A stretch of DNA of 64,000 nt from Acidimicrobiaceae bacterium. Its GTDB lineage: Bacteria > Actinomycetota > Acidimicrobiia > Acidimicrobiales > RAAP-2. The stretch is from NCBI GenBank assembly GCA_003142095.1, contig PLON01000017.1, positions 66,651-130,650 on the forward strand, in the 5' to 3' direction. Positions 12,906-20,501 of the stretch are shown here, piece by piece. The position numbers and the translations under genes were made by a program. The notes below the pieces were generated by a model. That model did no database searches, was not told the origin of the DNA, and was given only the letters and a program-made list of their open reading frames with translations. Numbering within the stretch: the stretch's first letter is position 1; each line of letters opens with the position of its first letter.

Positions 12906-14617
12906 TGGGCACCTCCGCGCAACAGAGGATGCACCATGATGTCGTCGTTACTGGATCCCGAGGCCACCATCGGAAAGACCTTCTCCGAGGAGTCGGTGCG
13001 AAAGTCGATGACGACCGGCACGTCATTGATCTGGTTGGCCTGGGCAATCACGGCGTGCATCTCTTCGAGGTTGTGCGCGCGTAAACCCACGCAGCCCATC
13101 GCTTCAGCCCACTTGACGTAGTCGGGCAAATCTGCACTCAAGTAGACCTCGGAGTAACGCTCCTCGTAGAACATCTCTTGCCACTGGCGCACCATGCCGA
13201 GGTAGGCGTTATTCAAGATCGCGACCTTGATGGGAATCCCTTCACTGCGCGCCGTGACCAGCTCTTGCGCGGTCATCTGGAAACAGCCGTCGCCGTCGAT
13301 GCACCAGACCGTTCGATCGGGCCGGCCAACTTTGGCTCCAATGGCGGCCGGAACGCCGAAACCCATGGTGCCCGCGCCCCCGGAGTTGACCCAGGTGCCC
13401 GGTTCTTCGAACTGCCAGTGCTGCGACGCCCACATCTGGTGTTGACCAACGCCCGCCGTAACAATCGTGCCGGGCGCCGCGGAGCGCGCGATCGCCTCAA
13501 TGACGTGCTGGGGACGAAGAGGCCCGTCAGCACTCGGCTCGTCGTAGACGAGCGGGTAGCGCTCTTGCCAGGTACGAATCTCTTTCCACCACACGTCGAG
13601 GTTCTGCGGCATCGCTTCGGCCTCGTCGAACGCGCGCAGCGCCGTCGCCACGTTGGTCTGCAGCGCCACGTCGGCGAAGCGGACCTTGTTGAACTCGGCG
13701 CGGTCAATATCGACGTGAATGATCTTGGCTCCGGCGGCGAAGCTCGAGAGCTGACCGGTCACGCGGTCGTCAAAGCGCGCCCCGAGCGAGATCAAGAGGT
13801 CCGACTTCTGCAACGCCGTCACCGCGCTGTACATGCCGTGCATCCCGGGCATGCCGAGGTGCTGGTCGTGCGAGTCGGGAAAGGCACCTCTCGCCATCAA
13901 TGTCGTGACGACCGGCATCTTGGTGCGCTCGGCGAAGGCGCGCAACTCGGCTGCAGCGCGCGACTTCAGTGTTCCGCCACCGACGTAGAGGACGGGCCGT
14001 TCGCTGCGCGAGATCAACTCCACGGCGAGGGCCAACGCGTCGTCGTTGAGCGGTAGCTCGGGCCGATAGCCCGGCAGATCCAACTCGGCGATCGTTTCGG
14101 GGTACCACCACTCCATTTTCGACTGCGAGATGTCTTTGGGCAGGTCGATGAGCACCGGACCGGGTCGGCCGGTCGTGGCGAGGTAGAAGGCCGACGCCAC
14201 CACGCGCGGAATCTCGTGGGCCGACTGGATGAGGAAGTTGTGCTTCGTGATGCCCATCGTGATGCCCGTGATATCGCATTCCTGGAAGGCGTCTGTGCCA
14301 ATGGCGGCTGTGGCGACCTGGCCGGTGATCACGATGAGGGGCGTCGAGTCCATGTGGGCGTTGCCGATTGGGGTGACGATGTTGGTCGCACCGGGACCGC
14401 TCGTCACCATGGCCACGCCCGGCTTGCCGGTCGCCAGCGCGTAACCCTCGGCCATGTGGCCGGCGCCCTGTTCGTGGCGCACCAGGATGTGGCGAATTGA
14501 GGAGTCCAGGATCGGGTCGTATACGGGCAGGATGGCCCCACCGGGCAGGCCGAAGATGGTGTCGACCCCTTCGCGTTCGAGACTCTTGATTAGTGCTTGC
14601 GCTCCGGTGAGTTGCAC
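12902..14617 (-). CDS. ilvB: Acetolactate synthase large catalytic subunit IlvB
   Basis: Thiamine-diphosphate- and FAD-dependent enzyme for the first common branched-chain step. The 571 residues show the catalytic glutamate E49 (RHEQGAGHMAEGYA), the central FAD-binding domain, and the C-terminal ThDP/Mg motif GDGCFQMTAQELVTA ending in NN before AYLGMVRQWQ. The GTG start has an AGGAG site. It follows the ilv leader peptide and terminator, so the operon should respond to charged tRNA for Ile, Leu or Val. Confidence 0.97.
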
Positions 14618-14643
14618 AGCGCTCCTTTTTGTGTCAGATAAGC

Positions 14644-14670
14644 AAAAAGACCTCCCTTTTTTGGGAGGCC
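14644..14670 (-). terminator. Attenuator terminator of the ilvBNC leader
   Basis: Minus-strand RNA forms GGCCUCCC / GGGAGGUC (8 bp, one G-U pair) around an A6 loop, followed by UUUUUG. It lies between the ilv leader peptide and the ilvB ribosome binding site. Confidence 0.88.
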
Positions 14671-14693
14671 TCCGGTGTCTGTGATACGCGTGA

Positions 14694-14744
14694 CTACCGG
14701 CGCCGAGCGCCTACTACTACCAGAATCTCGTTGCGGTTGGTCAC
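14694..14744 (-). CDS. Branched-chain amino acid leader peptide (ilvL), leaderless
   Basis: Encodes MTNRNEILVVVGARRR (GTG start, TAG stop). The regulatory run is Ile-Leu-Val-Val-Val, so stalling would report on all three branched-chain amino acids. The GTG begins 6 nt after a TAAACT -10 box, so the message is predicted to lack a 5' leader. A terminator hairpin with a U-tract follows 24 nt after the stop, then ilvB. Confidence 0.82.
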   Translation of the reverse strand: MTNRNEILVVVGARRR

Positions 14745-14750
14745 GTCTTC

Positions 14751-14780
14751 AGTTTAAACATAACGACGGAGGTTTCACAA
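14751..14780 (-). promoter_or_regulatory. Promoter of ilvL-ilvBNC
   Basis: The -10 TAAACT is at 14751-14756 and the -35 TTGTGA at 14775-14780, spacer 18 bp. Initiation is expected at the leader GTG. Confidence 0.65.
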
Positions 14781-15036
14781 GACGTGATCGGGTGCGCGTG
14801 GCCCGGCAGTGACCAACTCAAGCGACCTCAGTGTTACCGGTCGGTATGACGATCGCCTCCTCGGCCATCGCTCGATCAAGATATCTGACCGCGCACGTCC
14901 TATCATGCGTCGATGATTCGCGGGCGTTGGGCGTTCAAACGGCGAACCGCGAACCGCGAACCGCGAACAAGGCGACGTCCGTTCAGCCCATCGTTGCGGT
15001 CACGATCGCGGAGAGCGATGAGCCCCACGACGAGAA
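14781..15036. other. Intergenic region without a convincing gene
   Basis: Between the ilv promoter and the ilvD remnant I see no supported gene. A 69-codon plus-strand frame (14831-15040) runs through the tandem repeat and has no recognisable domain. The region contains two adjacent heptamer repeat tracts and may be debris of the same rearrangement that damaged ilvD. Confidence 0.5.
14922..14968. repeat. Adjacent heptanucleotide tandem repeats
   Basis: Two copies of GGGCGTT (14922-14935) are followed after 6 nt by three full and one partial copy of GCGAACC (14942-14968). The unit is not a multiple of three, and the tract lies in a region with no convincing gene. Confidence 0.8.
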
Positions 15037-15293
15037 CTAGCGCGTTGTGACGGCGCCCTTCTCCGCGCCCTGAACCAGGCGGGCGAACTTCTCTAAGACG
15101 CCGGTGCTGTAGCGAGGCGTGAAGGGAGCTACGTGCTTCGCGCGCTCCGCTTCATCCAACTCGACGCCACGCCAATCTGGGGCTTGGTCATGTCCTCGTC
15201 GTTGAGGCCCATCGCGCGCAACATGGATCTCGCCGGCGCTCGACCGTTACCGATCGTGACTTCGGAACTTCGCGGAGTGGGGTGGTTCGCCAT
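15037..15293 (-). pseudogene. ilvD: Dihydroxy-acid dehydratase remnant (ilvD) with the middle deleted
   Basis: The first 46 codons (from ATG 15293) read [37 protein letters not shown] and PQIGVASSW, the normal IlvD N terminus. That frame ends at a TAG (15129-15131). In another frame the same DNA continues [20 protein letters not shown] and then GVLEKFARLVQGAEKGAV, the normal IlvD C terminus, to a TAG at 15037. About 470 codons, including all iron-sulfur ligands, are missing, and the junction near 15156-15170 changes frame. A leaderless-type promoter (TAGACT, 15300-15305, 6 nt before ATG) survives. Either a real deletion or an assembly collapse. Confidence 0.85.
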
Positions 15294-15315
15294 AGGTGAA
15301 GTCTAGGGAAATTGT

Positions 15316-16743
15316 CTAGCGACGCGAGTTGAGTTCAGCGATGACGGCCTTGCCGTTGGCCTGTCCCTTCGTCACCTTCATTACTTGTCCGATGAAAAAC
15401 TGCGCGAGTTTCTCATCACCCTCGCGAAAGCGCGACCACTCGTCGGGGTTCGCCTGGATCAACGCCGCGACGACGTCGCCGAGTGAATCAGCCGACAGCT
15501 GTTCGAATCCCTTCGCGTTCGCAATAGCGCGGGGATCTCCCCCATGCGCGAGCAACTCTAAGAGCACTGTCTTTGCTTGAGTCGCCGAAAGCTCGCCATT
15601 CTGTTCCATCAAGAGCGTGGTGATGAACGCGTCGGTGGTCAGGCTATGAATATTCTCCGCATCGGCGGCCAGTTCGTTCGCGGCGCGCGCGAGGACCAGA
15701 CCTGCGTCAACGTCGGCGTCAAGGGCGGCCGCCACCAAGACATCGAACCCGAGGTCGACAACTACTTGCAAGGCGTCGAGTTGAGTAGACGTTGGCTCGT
15801 TCAGGCGAGCGGCCAATGCCGCTCGCCGCTCGGCCGGCATTGGGCCGAGCCCATCGCGCACTCGCTCTTGCCAGGCGAGGTCGGGTGCGAGATCGACGAG
15901 GTCGGGCTCGCGGAAGTACCGATAGTCCTCGGCCTCTTCTTTGGTGCGCATGGTGGACGTTGCCCCGAGCGTCTCGTCCCAGTGGCGTGTCTCTTGACGC
16001 ACAACACCGCCCGCATTCAGTAAATCGATTTGGCGAAGGGCCTCAAAATCGATGGCCCGCCCGAGGCTGCGCAGTGAGTTGAGGTTCTTGATCTCACAGC
16101 GCGTCCCGAAGGGTTCATTGGCGTGACGGACGGAGACGTTAGCGTCGATGCGCATTGACCCCTCTTCCATGCGTCCGTCCGACGCACCCGTCGCGATCAA
16201 AATCCCGCGAAGCTCCGACGCGTAGAGACGCGCCTGCGCCGAGGAGCGGATGTCGGGACCCGACACAATCTCGACGAGAGGCACTCCCGAGCGGTTGTAA
16301 TCAACGAGTGATCGCTCGGCGCCGTGAATTCGACCGCTCGCGCCCAGGTGCGTGGACTTGCCGGTGTCCTCTTCGAGGTGGGCTCGTTCGATCGACACTC
16401 GTGACCCGTCGGGCAGATCGACGTAGCCACCGACATTGATCGGCAGGTCGTATTGACTGATCTGAAAGTCTTTGGGCATGTCGGGATAGAAATAGTTCTT
16501 GCGGTGAAACGTCGAGGGACTGATCGTCGAATGCACCGCACTGCCAATGGCCATCGCGAGTTCGACGGCGCGGACGTTCAAGACGGGTAACGAACCGGGC
16601 AGGCCCAGACAGACCGCGCAGACCCGCGTGTTGGGTTCGGCGCCAAAGACGTTCGCGCACCCGCAGAACATTTTGGTCGTGGTCTTCAGCTCGGTGTGGA
16701 CCTCGAGCCCAACCACCATCTCCCACCCGTCGGGCAACGTCAT
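15316..16743 (-). CDS. gatB: Glutamyl/aspartyl-tRNA amidotransferase subunit B
   Basis: 475 residues. GatB phosphorylates the misacylated Glu-tRNA(Gln) or Asp-tRNA(Asn), which is then amidated. It shows VGLEVHTELKTTTKMFCGC, the N-terminal catalytic cradle with zinc-binding-type cysteines (CGC and CAVCLG), HRKNYFYPDMPKDFQISQYDLPI, EEDTGKSTH, DYNRSGVPLVEIVS and RCEIKNLNS. The helical and YqeY-like tail follows, ending IGQVMKVTKGQANGKAV. It overlaps gatA by 4 nt. Presence of GatCAB implies indirect Gln and/or Asn tRNA charging. Confidence 0.97.
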   Translation of the reverse strand: MTLPDGWEMVVGLEVHTELKTTTKMFCGCANVFGAEPNTRVCAVCLGLPGSLPVLNVRAVELAMAIGSAVHSTISPSTFHRKNYFYPDMPKDFQISQYDLPINVGGYVDLPDGSRVSIERAHLEEDTGKSTHLGASGRIHGAERSLVDYNRSGVPLVEIVSGPDIRSSAQARLYASELRGILIATGASDGRMEEGSMRIDANVSVRHANEPFGTRCEIKNLNSLRSLGRAIDFEALRQIDLLNAGGVVRQETRHWDETLGATSTMRTKEEAEDYRYFREPDLVDLAPDLAWQERVRDGLGPMPAERRAALAARLNEPTSTQLDALQVVVDLGFDVLVAAALDADVDAGLVLARAANELAADAENIHSLTTDAFITTLLMEQNGELSATQAKTVLLELLAHGGDPRAIANAKGFEQLSADSLGDVVAALIQANPDEWSRFREGDEKLAQFFIGQVMKVTKGQANGKAVIAELNSRR

Positions 16744-18161
16744 GACGTCTGCTCCACTTCGAGCACGCGGGCGGCCGCGAAGAGTTGCGCTTCGCTGCGT
16801 CCGGGTCCGAGCAACTGCACGCCAATGGGCAGATCCCCTTCACCGCGACCGAAGGGCACCGAGATCGCCGCGTCGCCCGCCAAGTTGGTCGGAATCGTGA
16901 ACACGTCCGAGAGGTACATCGCGAGTGGGTTGCTCGTCTTTTCGCCGAACTTAAAGGCGACCGACGGTGCCGTCGCGCCGAGCAAGAGGTCAACCTGATC
17001 GTACGCGCGGTGAAAGGCGTTGATCATCTGCGTCCGAACCTTGAGGGCCTGTCCGTAGTACGCGTCGTAGTAACCGGCCGAGAGCGCATACGTACCGAGC
17101 ATGATGCGACGCTTCACTTCGGCGCCAAAGCCGAGCGTGCGCGTTGCTTCATTCATTGCCGCCACGTCATCGGCGTCAACGCGTAGTCCGTAGCGCACGC
17201 CGTCGAAACGCGCGAGGTTGCTCGACGCTTCGGCCGGCGCAATGAGGTAGTAGGCGCTCAGTCCGAGGCGACATTCCGGAATGGAGAGATCAACGACCGT
17301 GGCGCCGGCCTCGGTTAAGACTTCGCGAGCGCGACCAACGGCCGCGACAACGTCGTCGTCGGCACCTTCGAGTAACTCGCGAACGAGACCGATGCGCTTT
17401 CCCGCGACTCCCGCGTCGACTCCGGCGACGAGCGATGGCGCGCCTTCGGGCAGCGACGTCGAGTCCCTCGGGTCGTGTCCCGCGATCACTTCAAGTAACA
17501 ACGCCGCATCGGTGACGTTCTTCGCGAAGGGTCCGATCTGGTCGAGTGAGCTGGCGAAGGCGATCAACCCGAAGCGCGATACGAGTCCGTACGTCGGTTT
17601 CACCCCGACGAGTCCGCACAGCGCGGCGGGCTGGCGAATCGAACCACCGGTGTCCGAGCCGAGTGCGATCGGCGTCATGTCGGCGGCGACCGCGGCGGCC
17701 GAACCACCCGACGACCCGCCGGGCACGCGCGCGGGATCAAGGGGGTTGCGCGTTGGTCCGTAGTACGAAGTCTCGGTAGATGATCCCATGGCGAATTCGT
17801 CCATGTTCGTCTTGCCCATCGGAACGGCGCCCGCCTTCAGGACGAGATTGACGACCGTCGCGCTGTAGGGCGACCGCCAGCCTTCGAGAATTCGCGAACC
17901 CGCTGTCGTCAGTTTGCCGACGTGACACAAGTTGTCCTTCAGCGCGAGAGGAACTCCCGCCAGTGCGCCCGGGTCTTCACCGCGGGCGATCTGTGCATCC
18001 ACTCGTTGGGCTGTCTCAAGAGCGCCCTCGTCGTCGACGTGGACGAAGACGTTCAGCTCTTCGTTTCGCGAACGAATGGCCGCCAGCGAACGCTCCGCTT
18101 CGGCGACCGCGGTCGTCGCACCAGTGCGTACGTCATTCGCAATGTCAATGGCGCTCTTCAC
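16740..18161 (-). CDS. gatA: Glutamyl/aspartyl-tRNA amidotransferase subunit A
   Basis: Amidase-signature glutaminase subunit, 473 residues, that releases ammonia for GatB. The Ser-cisSer-Lys triad is complete: K75 (PLALKDNLC), S150 (VPGGSSGGSAAA) and nucleophile S174 (SDTGGSIRQPA). It has 4-nt overlaps with both gatC upstream and gatB downstream, a tightly coupled gatC-gatA-gatB order. Confidence 0.97.
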   Translation of the reverse strand: MKSAIDIANDVRTGATTAVAEAERSLAAIRSRNEELNVFVHVDDEGALETAQRVDAQIARGEDPGALAGVPLALKDNLCHVGKLTTAGSRILEGWRSPYSATVVNLVLKAGAVPMGKTNMDEFAMGSSTETSYYGPTRNPLDPARVPGGSSGGSAAAVAADMTPIALGSDTGGSIRQPAALCGLVGVKPTYGLVSRFGLIAFASSLDQIGPFAKNVTDAALLLEVIAGHDPRDSTSLPEGAPSLVAGVDAGVAGKRIGLVRELLEGADDDVVAAVGRAREVLTEAGATVVDLSIPECRLGLSAYYLIAPAEASSNLARFDGVRYGLRVDADDVAAMNEATRTLGFGAEVKRRIMLGTYALSAGYYDAYYGQALKVRTQMINAFHRAYDQVDLLLGATAPSVAFKFGEKTSNPLAMYLSDVFTIPTNLAGDAAISVPFGRGEGDLPIGVQLLGPGRSEAQLFAAARVLEVEQTS

Positions 18162-18460
18162 GGCGCCTCTCCCATGATGCGTGGCACAGCGAAGCGGCCG
18201 TCTTCGGAGTCGGGCGCCATCGCGAGAACATCGTCGCGCGAAAGACAGGGCTCCAATACGTCCTCGCGCATGACGTTGATGAGGCCGAAAGGATGTGCGG
18301 TCGCCACCACGTCGTCGAGTTGTAAGGCGGCAATATCGTTGGCGTGTTCGAGAATCTGACCCAGTTGTTCAGTGAACATATCGAGTTCCTCGTCGCTCAG
18401 ACTCAGCCGGGCGAGCTTCGCGACTTTGGCGACGTCCTCTCGACGTAACGGCGTCGCCAT
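18158..18460 (-). CDS. gatC: Glutamyl/aspartyl-tRNA amidotransferase subunit C
   Basis: A 100-residue helical subunit that wraps GatA and GatB and stabilises the complex. The N-terminal REDVAKVAKLARLSLSDEELDMFTEQLGQIL and the later LREDV-like stretch (NVMREDVLEPCLSRDDVLAMAPDSEDGRFAVPRIM) are characteristic. It is first of the gat genes, starting 2 nt after the upstream esterase stop, so it may be co-transcribed with that gene. Confidence 0.95.
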   Translation of the reverse strand: MATPLRREDVAKVAKLARLSLSDEELDMFTEQLGQILEHANDIAALQLDDVVATAHPFGLINVMREDVLEPCLSRDDVLAMAPDSEDGRFAVPRIMGEAP

Positions 18461-18462
18461 GG

Positions 18463-19212
18463 TTAGAGAACTCGGGCGAGAAAGTCGAACGCCAAGGACT
18501 CGACGAGCGCCTGGTCATTATCCACCGTCGCCACGTGATACGAATTTTCGAGCCAGACGCGTTCGATCGGTCCGCTCACCATGGCAACGAGATCGTCGCC
18601 GTTATCGGACGTGACCACGTGATCTTCACGGCTCGAGAGCAACAGACTCGGCGCGCTGATGAGATGCAGATTCTCGTGCACCTTGACGAGTCCGTCGAAG
18701 AGGCTCTTCGCCGGCACGAGAGGCGTCGCGTCGTAGGAACTTTCGAGGCCGCCCTCCTTCTTGATGTCCGAACCAATCGAGTCAATGGTCTCGAGACCCG
18801 CGGCGAGAAGTGCCTCGAGTCCCTCGAGCATCTCGACCGGAGGGGCCTTGACGAGAGGGTTAATGAAGACGCACCCGGCAACCGAGTCGCGTTGTTCGGC
18901 CACATAGGCCGTCAGGGCACCGCCCATCGAGAGGCCCACGATGGCCACCCGATCACAACGTGACGCCAATTCGTCGTACGCCGCTTCGGCGGTCTCGGCC
19001 CAGTCCGACCACGTCGTCGTCATCAGGTCGTCGACCGACGTCCCGTGACCGGGCAGCCGGGGCAGTTCAACGGTGTAGCCCTTCGCGGCCGCGAAAGTAG
19101 CGATTGGTCTCATGGCGGAGGGATTACCAGTAAAACCGTGCAGAACCAGGACACCCGATGGCCCCCCGTGGTGCGAAAAGGGCTCGGCGCCCGGAAGAAC
19201 GTCACTCGTCAT
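18463..19212 (-). CDS. Alpha/beta hydrolase, carboxylesterase/monoglyceride-lipase-like
   Basis: A 249-residue alpha/beta hydrolase without a signal peptide. The oxyanion region is VLVLHGFTGNPSAMRPIA, the nucleophile elbow GLSMGG, the acid D in SREDHVV and the histidine in ENSYHVATVDND. This pattern is close to thermophile Est30-type carboxylesterases and monoacylglycerol lipases. I place the start at ATG 19212 with GAGG 4 nt upstream; the open frame to 19221 begins with TTG. It is immediately upstream of gatC, which may only reflect compact packing. Confidence 0.85.
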   Translation of the reverse strand: MTSDVLPGAEPFSHHGGPSGVLVLHGFTGNPSAMRPIATFAAAKGYTVELPRLPGHGTSVDDLMTTTWSDWAETAEAAYDELASRCDRVAIVGLSMGGALTAYVAEQRDSVAGCVFINPLVKAPPVEMLEGLEALLAAGLETIDSIGSDIKKEGGLESSYDATPLVPAKSLFDGLVKVHENLHLISAPSLLLSSREDHVVTSDNGDDLVAMVSGPIERVWLENSYHVATVDNDQALVESLAFDFLARVL

Positions 19213-19269
19213 AGGCCTCAAGACTACCGGCTGAGGTCGGACAGGCTCACTGGGAAAGAGCGCAGAGAC

Positions 19270-20148
19270 TCACTTCAACAGTGTGGGAAGTTGCTCCGCG
19301 AGTTCGTTCACCGTCCACCGGTCATTCTTTTCGAGGGTCTCGGTCATCGTCCAGTTTTGGAACTTGCGCACGGTGCCGCCTTGGACAAAAAAGACCTGAC
19401 CGGTCGCCGCGCAGTGTTCCATCGCGAGCGTCGCGACGAGTGGCGAGATGTTCGCGGGGTCCCAGACGTCAAAGACCGCGGCGTCTGAGGGTTTCACCAC
19501 GTAGTCCGACAGTCCCGGCGTCGACTCGGTCATACGCGTACGCGCGGCCGGCGCGATGGCGTTCACGCGCACACCGTATCGACTGAGTTCTTCGGCGATG
19601 ATGACCGTGAAAGCCGCGATCCCGGCCTTCGCCGCGCCGTAGTTGGATTGGCCGACGTTGCCGAGTAGTCCCGACGTCGACGAGGTGTTGATGACCGAGG
19701 CGCGCACGGTCTTACCCTCTTTCGCCTGTTCGCGCCAGTAGGCCGCGGCGTGTCGCGTGGGCGCGAAGTGACCCTTCAGGTGCACGTTAATGACGGCATC
19801 CCAGTCGTCTTCGGAAAGATTGACGAGCACTCGGTCGCGCAAGATGCCGGCGTTGTTGACGAGAACGTGCAAGTCGCCGAACGCCTCGAGGGCGCTGTTC
19901 ACCAGCGACGCGGCACCGTCCCAGGTGGCGACATTGTCGTGGTTCGCAATGGCCTCGGCGCCCATGGCCTTCAGTTCGGCGACGACCTCCTCAGCGGGGG
20001 TCGCTTCGAGCGACGTGCCGTCGAGTCCGCCACCCAGGTCGTTGACGACAACCTTCGCTCCCTCGGCGGCGAAGAGCAACGCGTGCTCGCGGCCAATGCC
20101 GCGACCCGCTCCGGTAATGATGGCGACGCGACCGTCAAGTGCACCCAT
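19270..20148 (-). CDS. Short-chain dehydrogenase/reductase, 3-hydroxyacyl-CoA dehydrogenase-like
   Basis: 292-residue classical SDR with the cofactor motif TGAGRGIGREHAL, a VNDLGGG segment that favours NAD, the NNAG motif, and a catalytic Ser (INTSSTSGLLGN) with YxxxK (SNYGAAKAG). The extended N-terminal half (GGGLDGTSLEATPAEEVVAELKAMG) and the WREQAKEGKTVRASVINTSS stretch resemble the dehydrogenase domain of peroxisomal multifunctional enzyme 2 and its actinobacterial homologues, which act on 3-hydroxyacyl-CoA or steroid intermediates. Exact substrate unknown. A GGGGGAA site precedes the ATG. Confidence 0.85.
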   Translation of the reverse strand: MGALDGRVAIITGAGRGIGREHALLFAAEGAKVVVNDLGGGLDGTSLEATPAEEVVAELKAMGAEAIANHDNVATWDGAASLVNSALEAFGDLHVLVNNAGILRDRVLVNLSEDDWDAVINVHLKGHFAPTRHAAAYWREQAKEGKTVRASVINTSSTSGLLGNVGQSNYGAAKAGIAAFTVIIAEELSRYGVRVNAIAPAARTRMTESTPGLSDYVVKPSDAAVFDVWDPANISPLVATLAMEHCAATGQVFFVQGGTVRKFQNWTMTETLEKNDRWTVNELAEQLPTLLK

Positions 20149-20204
20149 GGGTTCCCCCTAGAAAAGTTGAAGTGGTCTCACAATTGTAACGACGAACCAG
20201 CAAC

Positions 20205-20501
20205 CTACATCTGGTTGCGCCGCCAGAAGTACGGAGGTCGGGCGTGCGCGTGGTAGTGGTCGGGGATGTTGCGCATGTGATCGTCGATCGTCCAGGCGGT
20301 GTCGACGAACTCGTCGTTTGCGACCTCGGCGAGGACCTGATGCAGGTGGCGCTTGACATCGTCCGGTGGTGCAGCGTCATGCACGCGCCACACGACCATC
20401 GGCACGAGACAGATTTCGCAGTCACCAATCCAACACGTCTCGTCTTCGAAGTAGCGCTTCGTGAGGACGGCCGCCTCACAGAGTTCGCAACCGTCGCTCA
20501 C
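20205..20501 (-). CDS. Small Cys/His-rich protein with a HIT-like HxHxH motif, 98 residues
   Basis: Starts at a GTG that overlaps the kinase-like gene stop as GTGA. It has CELCEAA, CWIGDCEIC and VPMVVW near the N terminus, then a helical segment and a C-terminal DHMRNIPDHYHAHARP. The two Cys pairs plus the spaced histidines suggest a bound metal. The order (Cys pairs, PMV strand, helix, HxHxH) recalls a shrunken HIT-family protein, but the nucleotide-binding core is too short to be sure. Translational coupling to the pseudokinase gene suggests a linked role. Function unknown. Confidence 0.75.
   Translation of the reverse strand: MSDGCELCEAAVLTKRYFEDETCWIGDCEICLVPMVVWRVHDAAPPDDVKRHLHQVLAEVANDEFVDTAWTIDDHMRNIPDHYHAHARPPYFWRRNQM

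Noticed and set aside
13178..14056. 292-codon plus-strand frame opposite ilvB
   Set aside because: Shadow of the conserved ilvB coding sequence.
14831..15040. 69-codon plus-strand frame near the ilvD remnant
   Set aside because: Passes through a heptamer tandem repeat and ends over the ilvD remnant; no motif or ribosome binding site.
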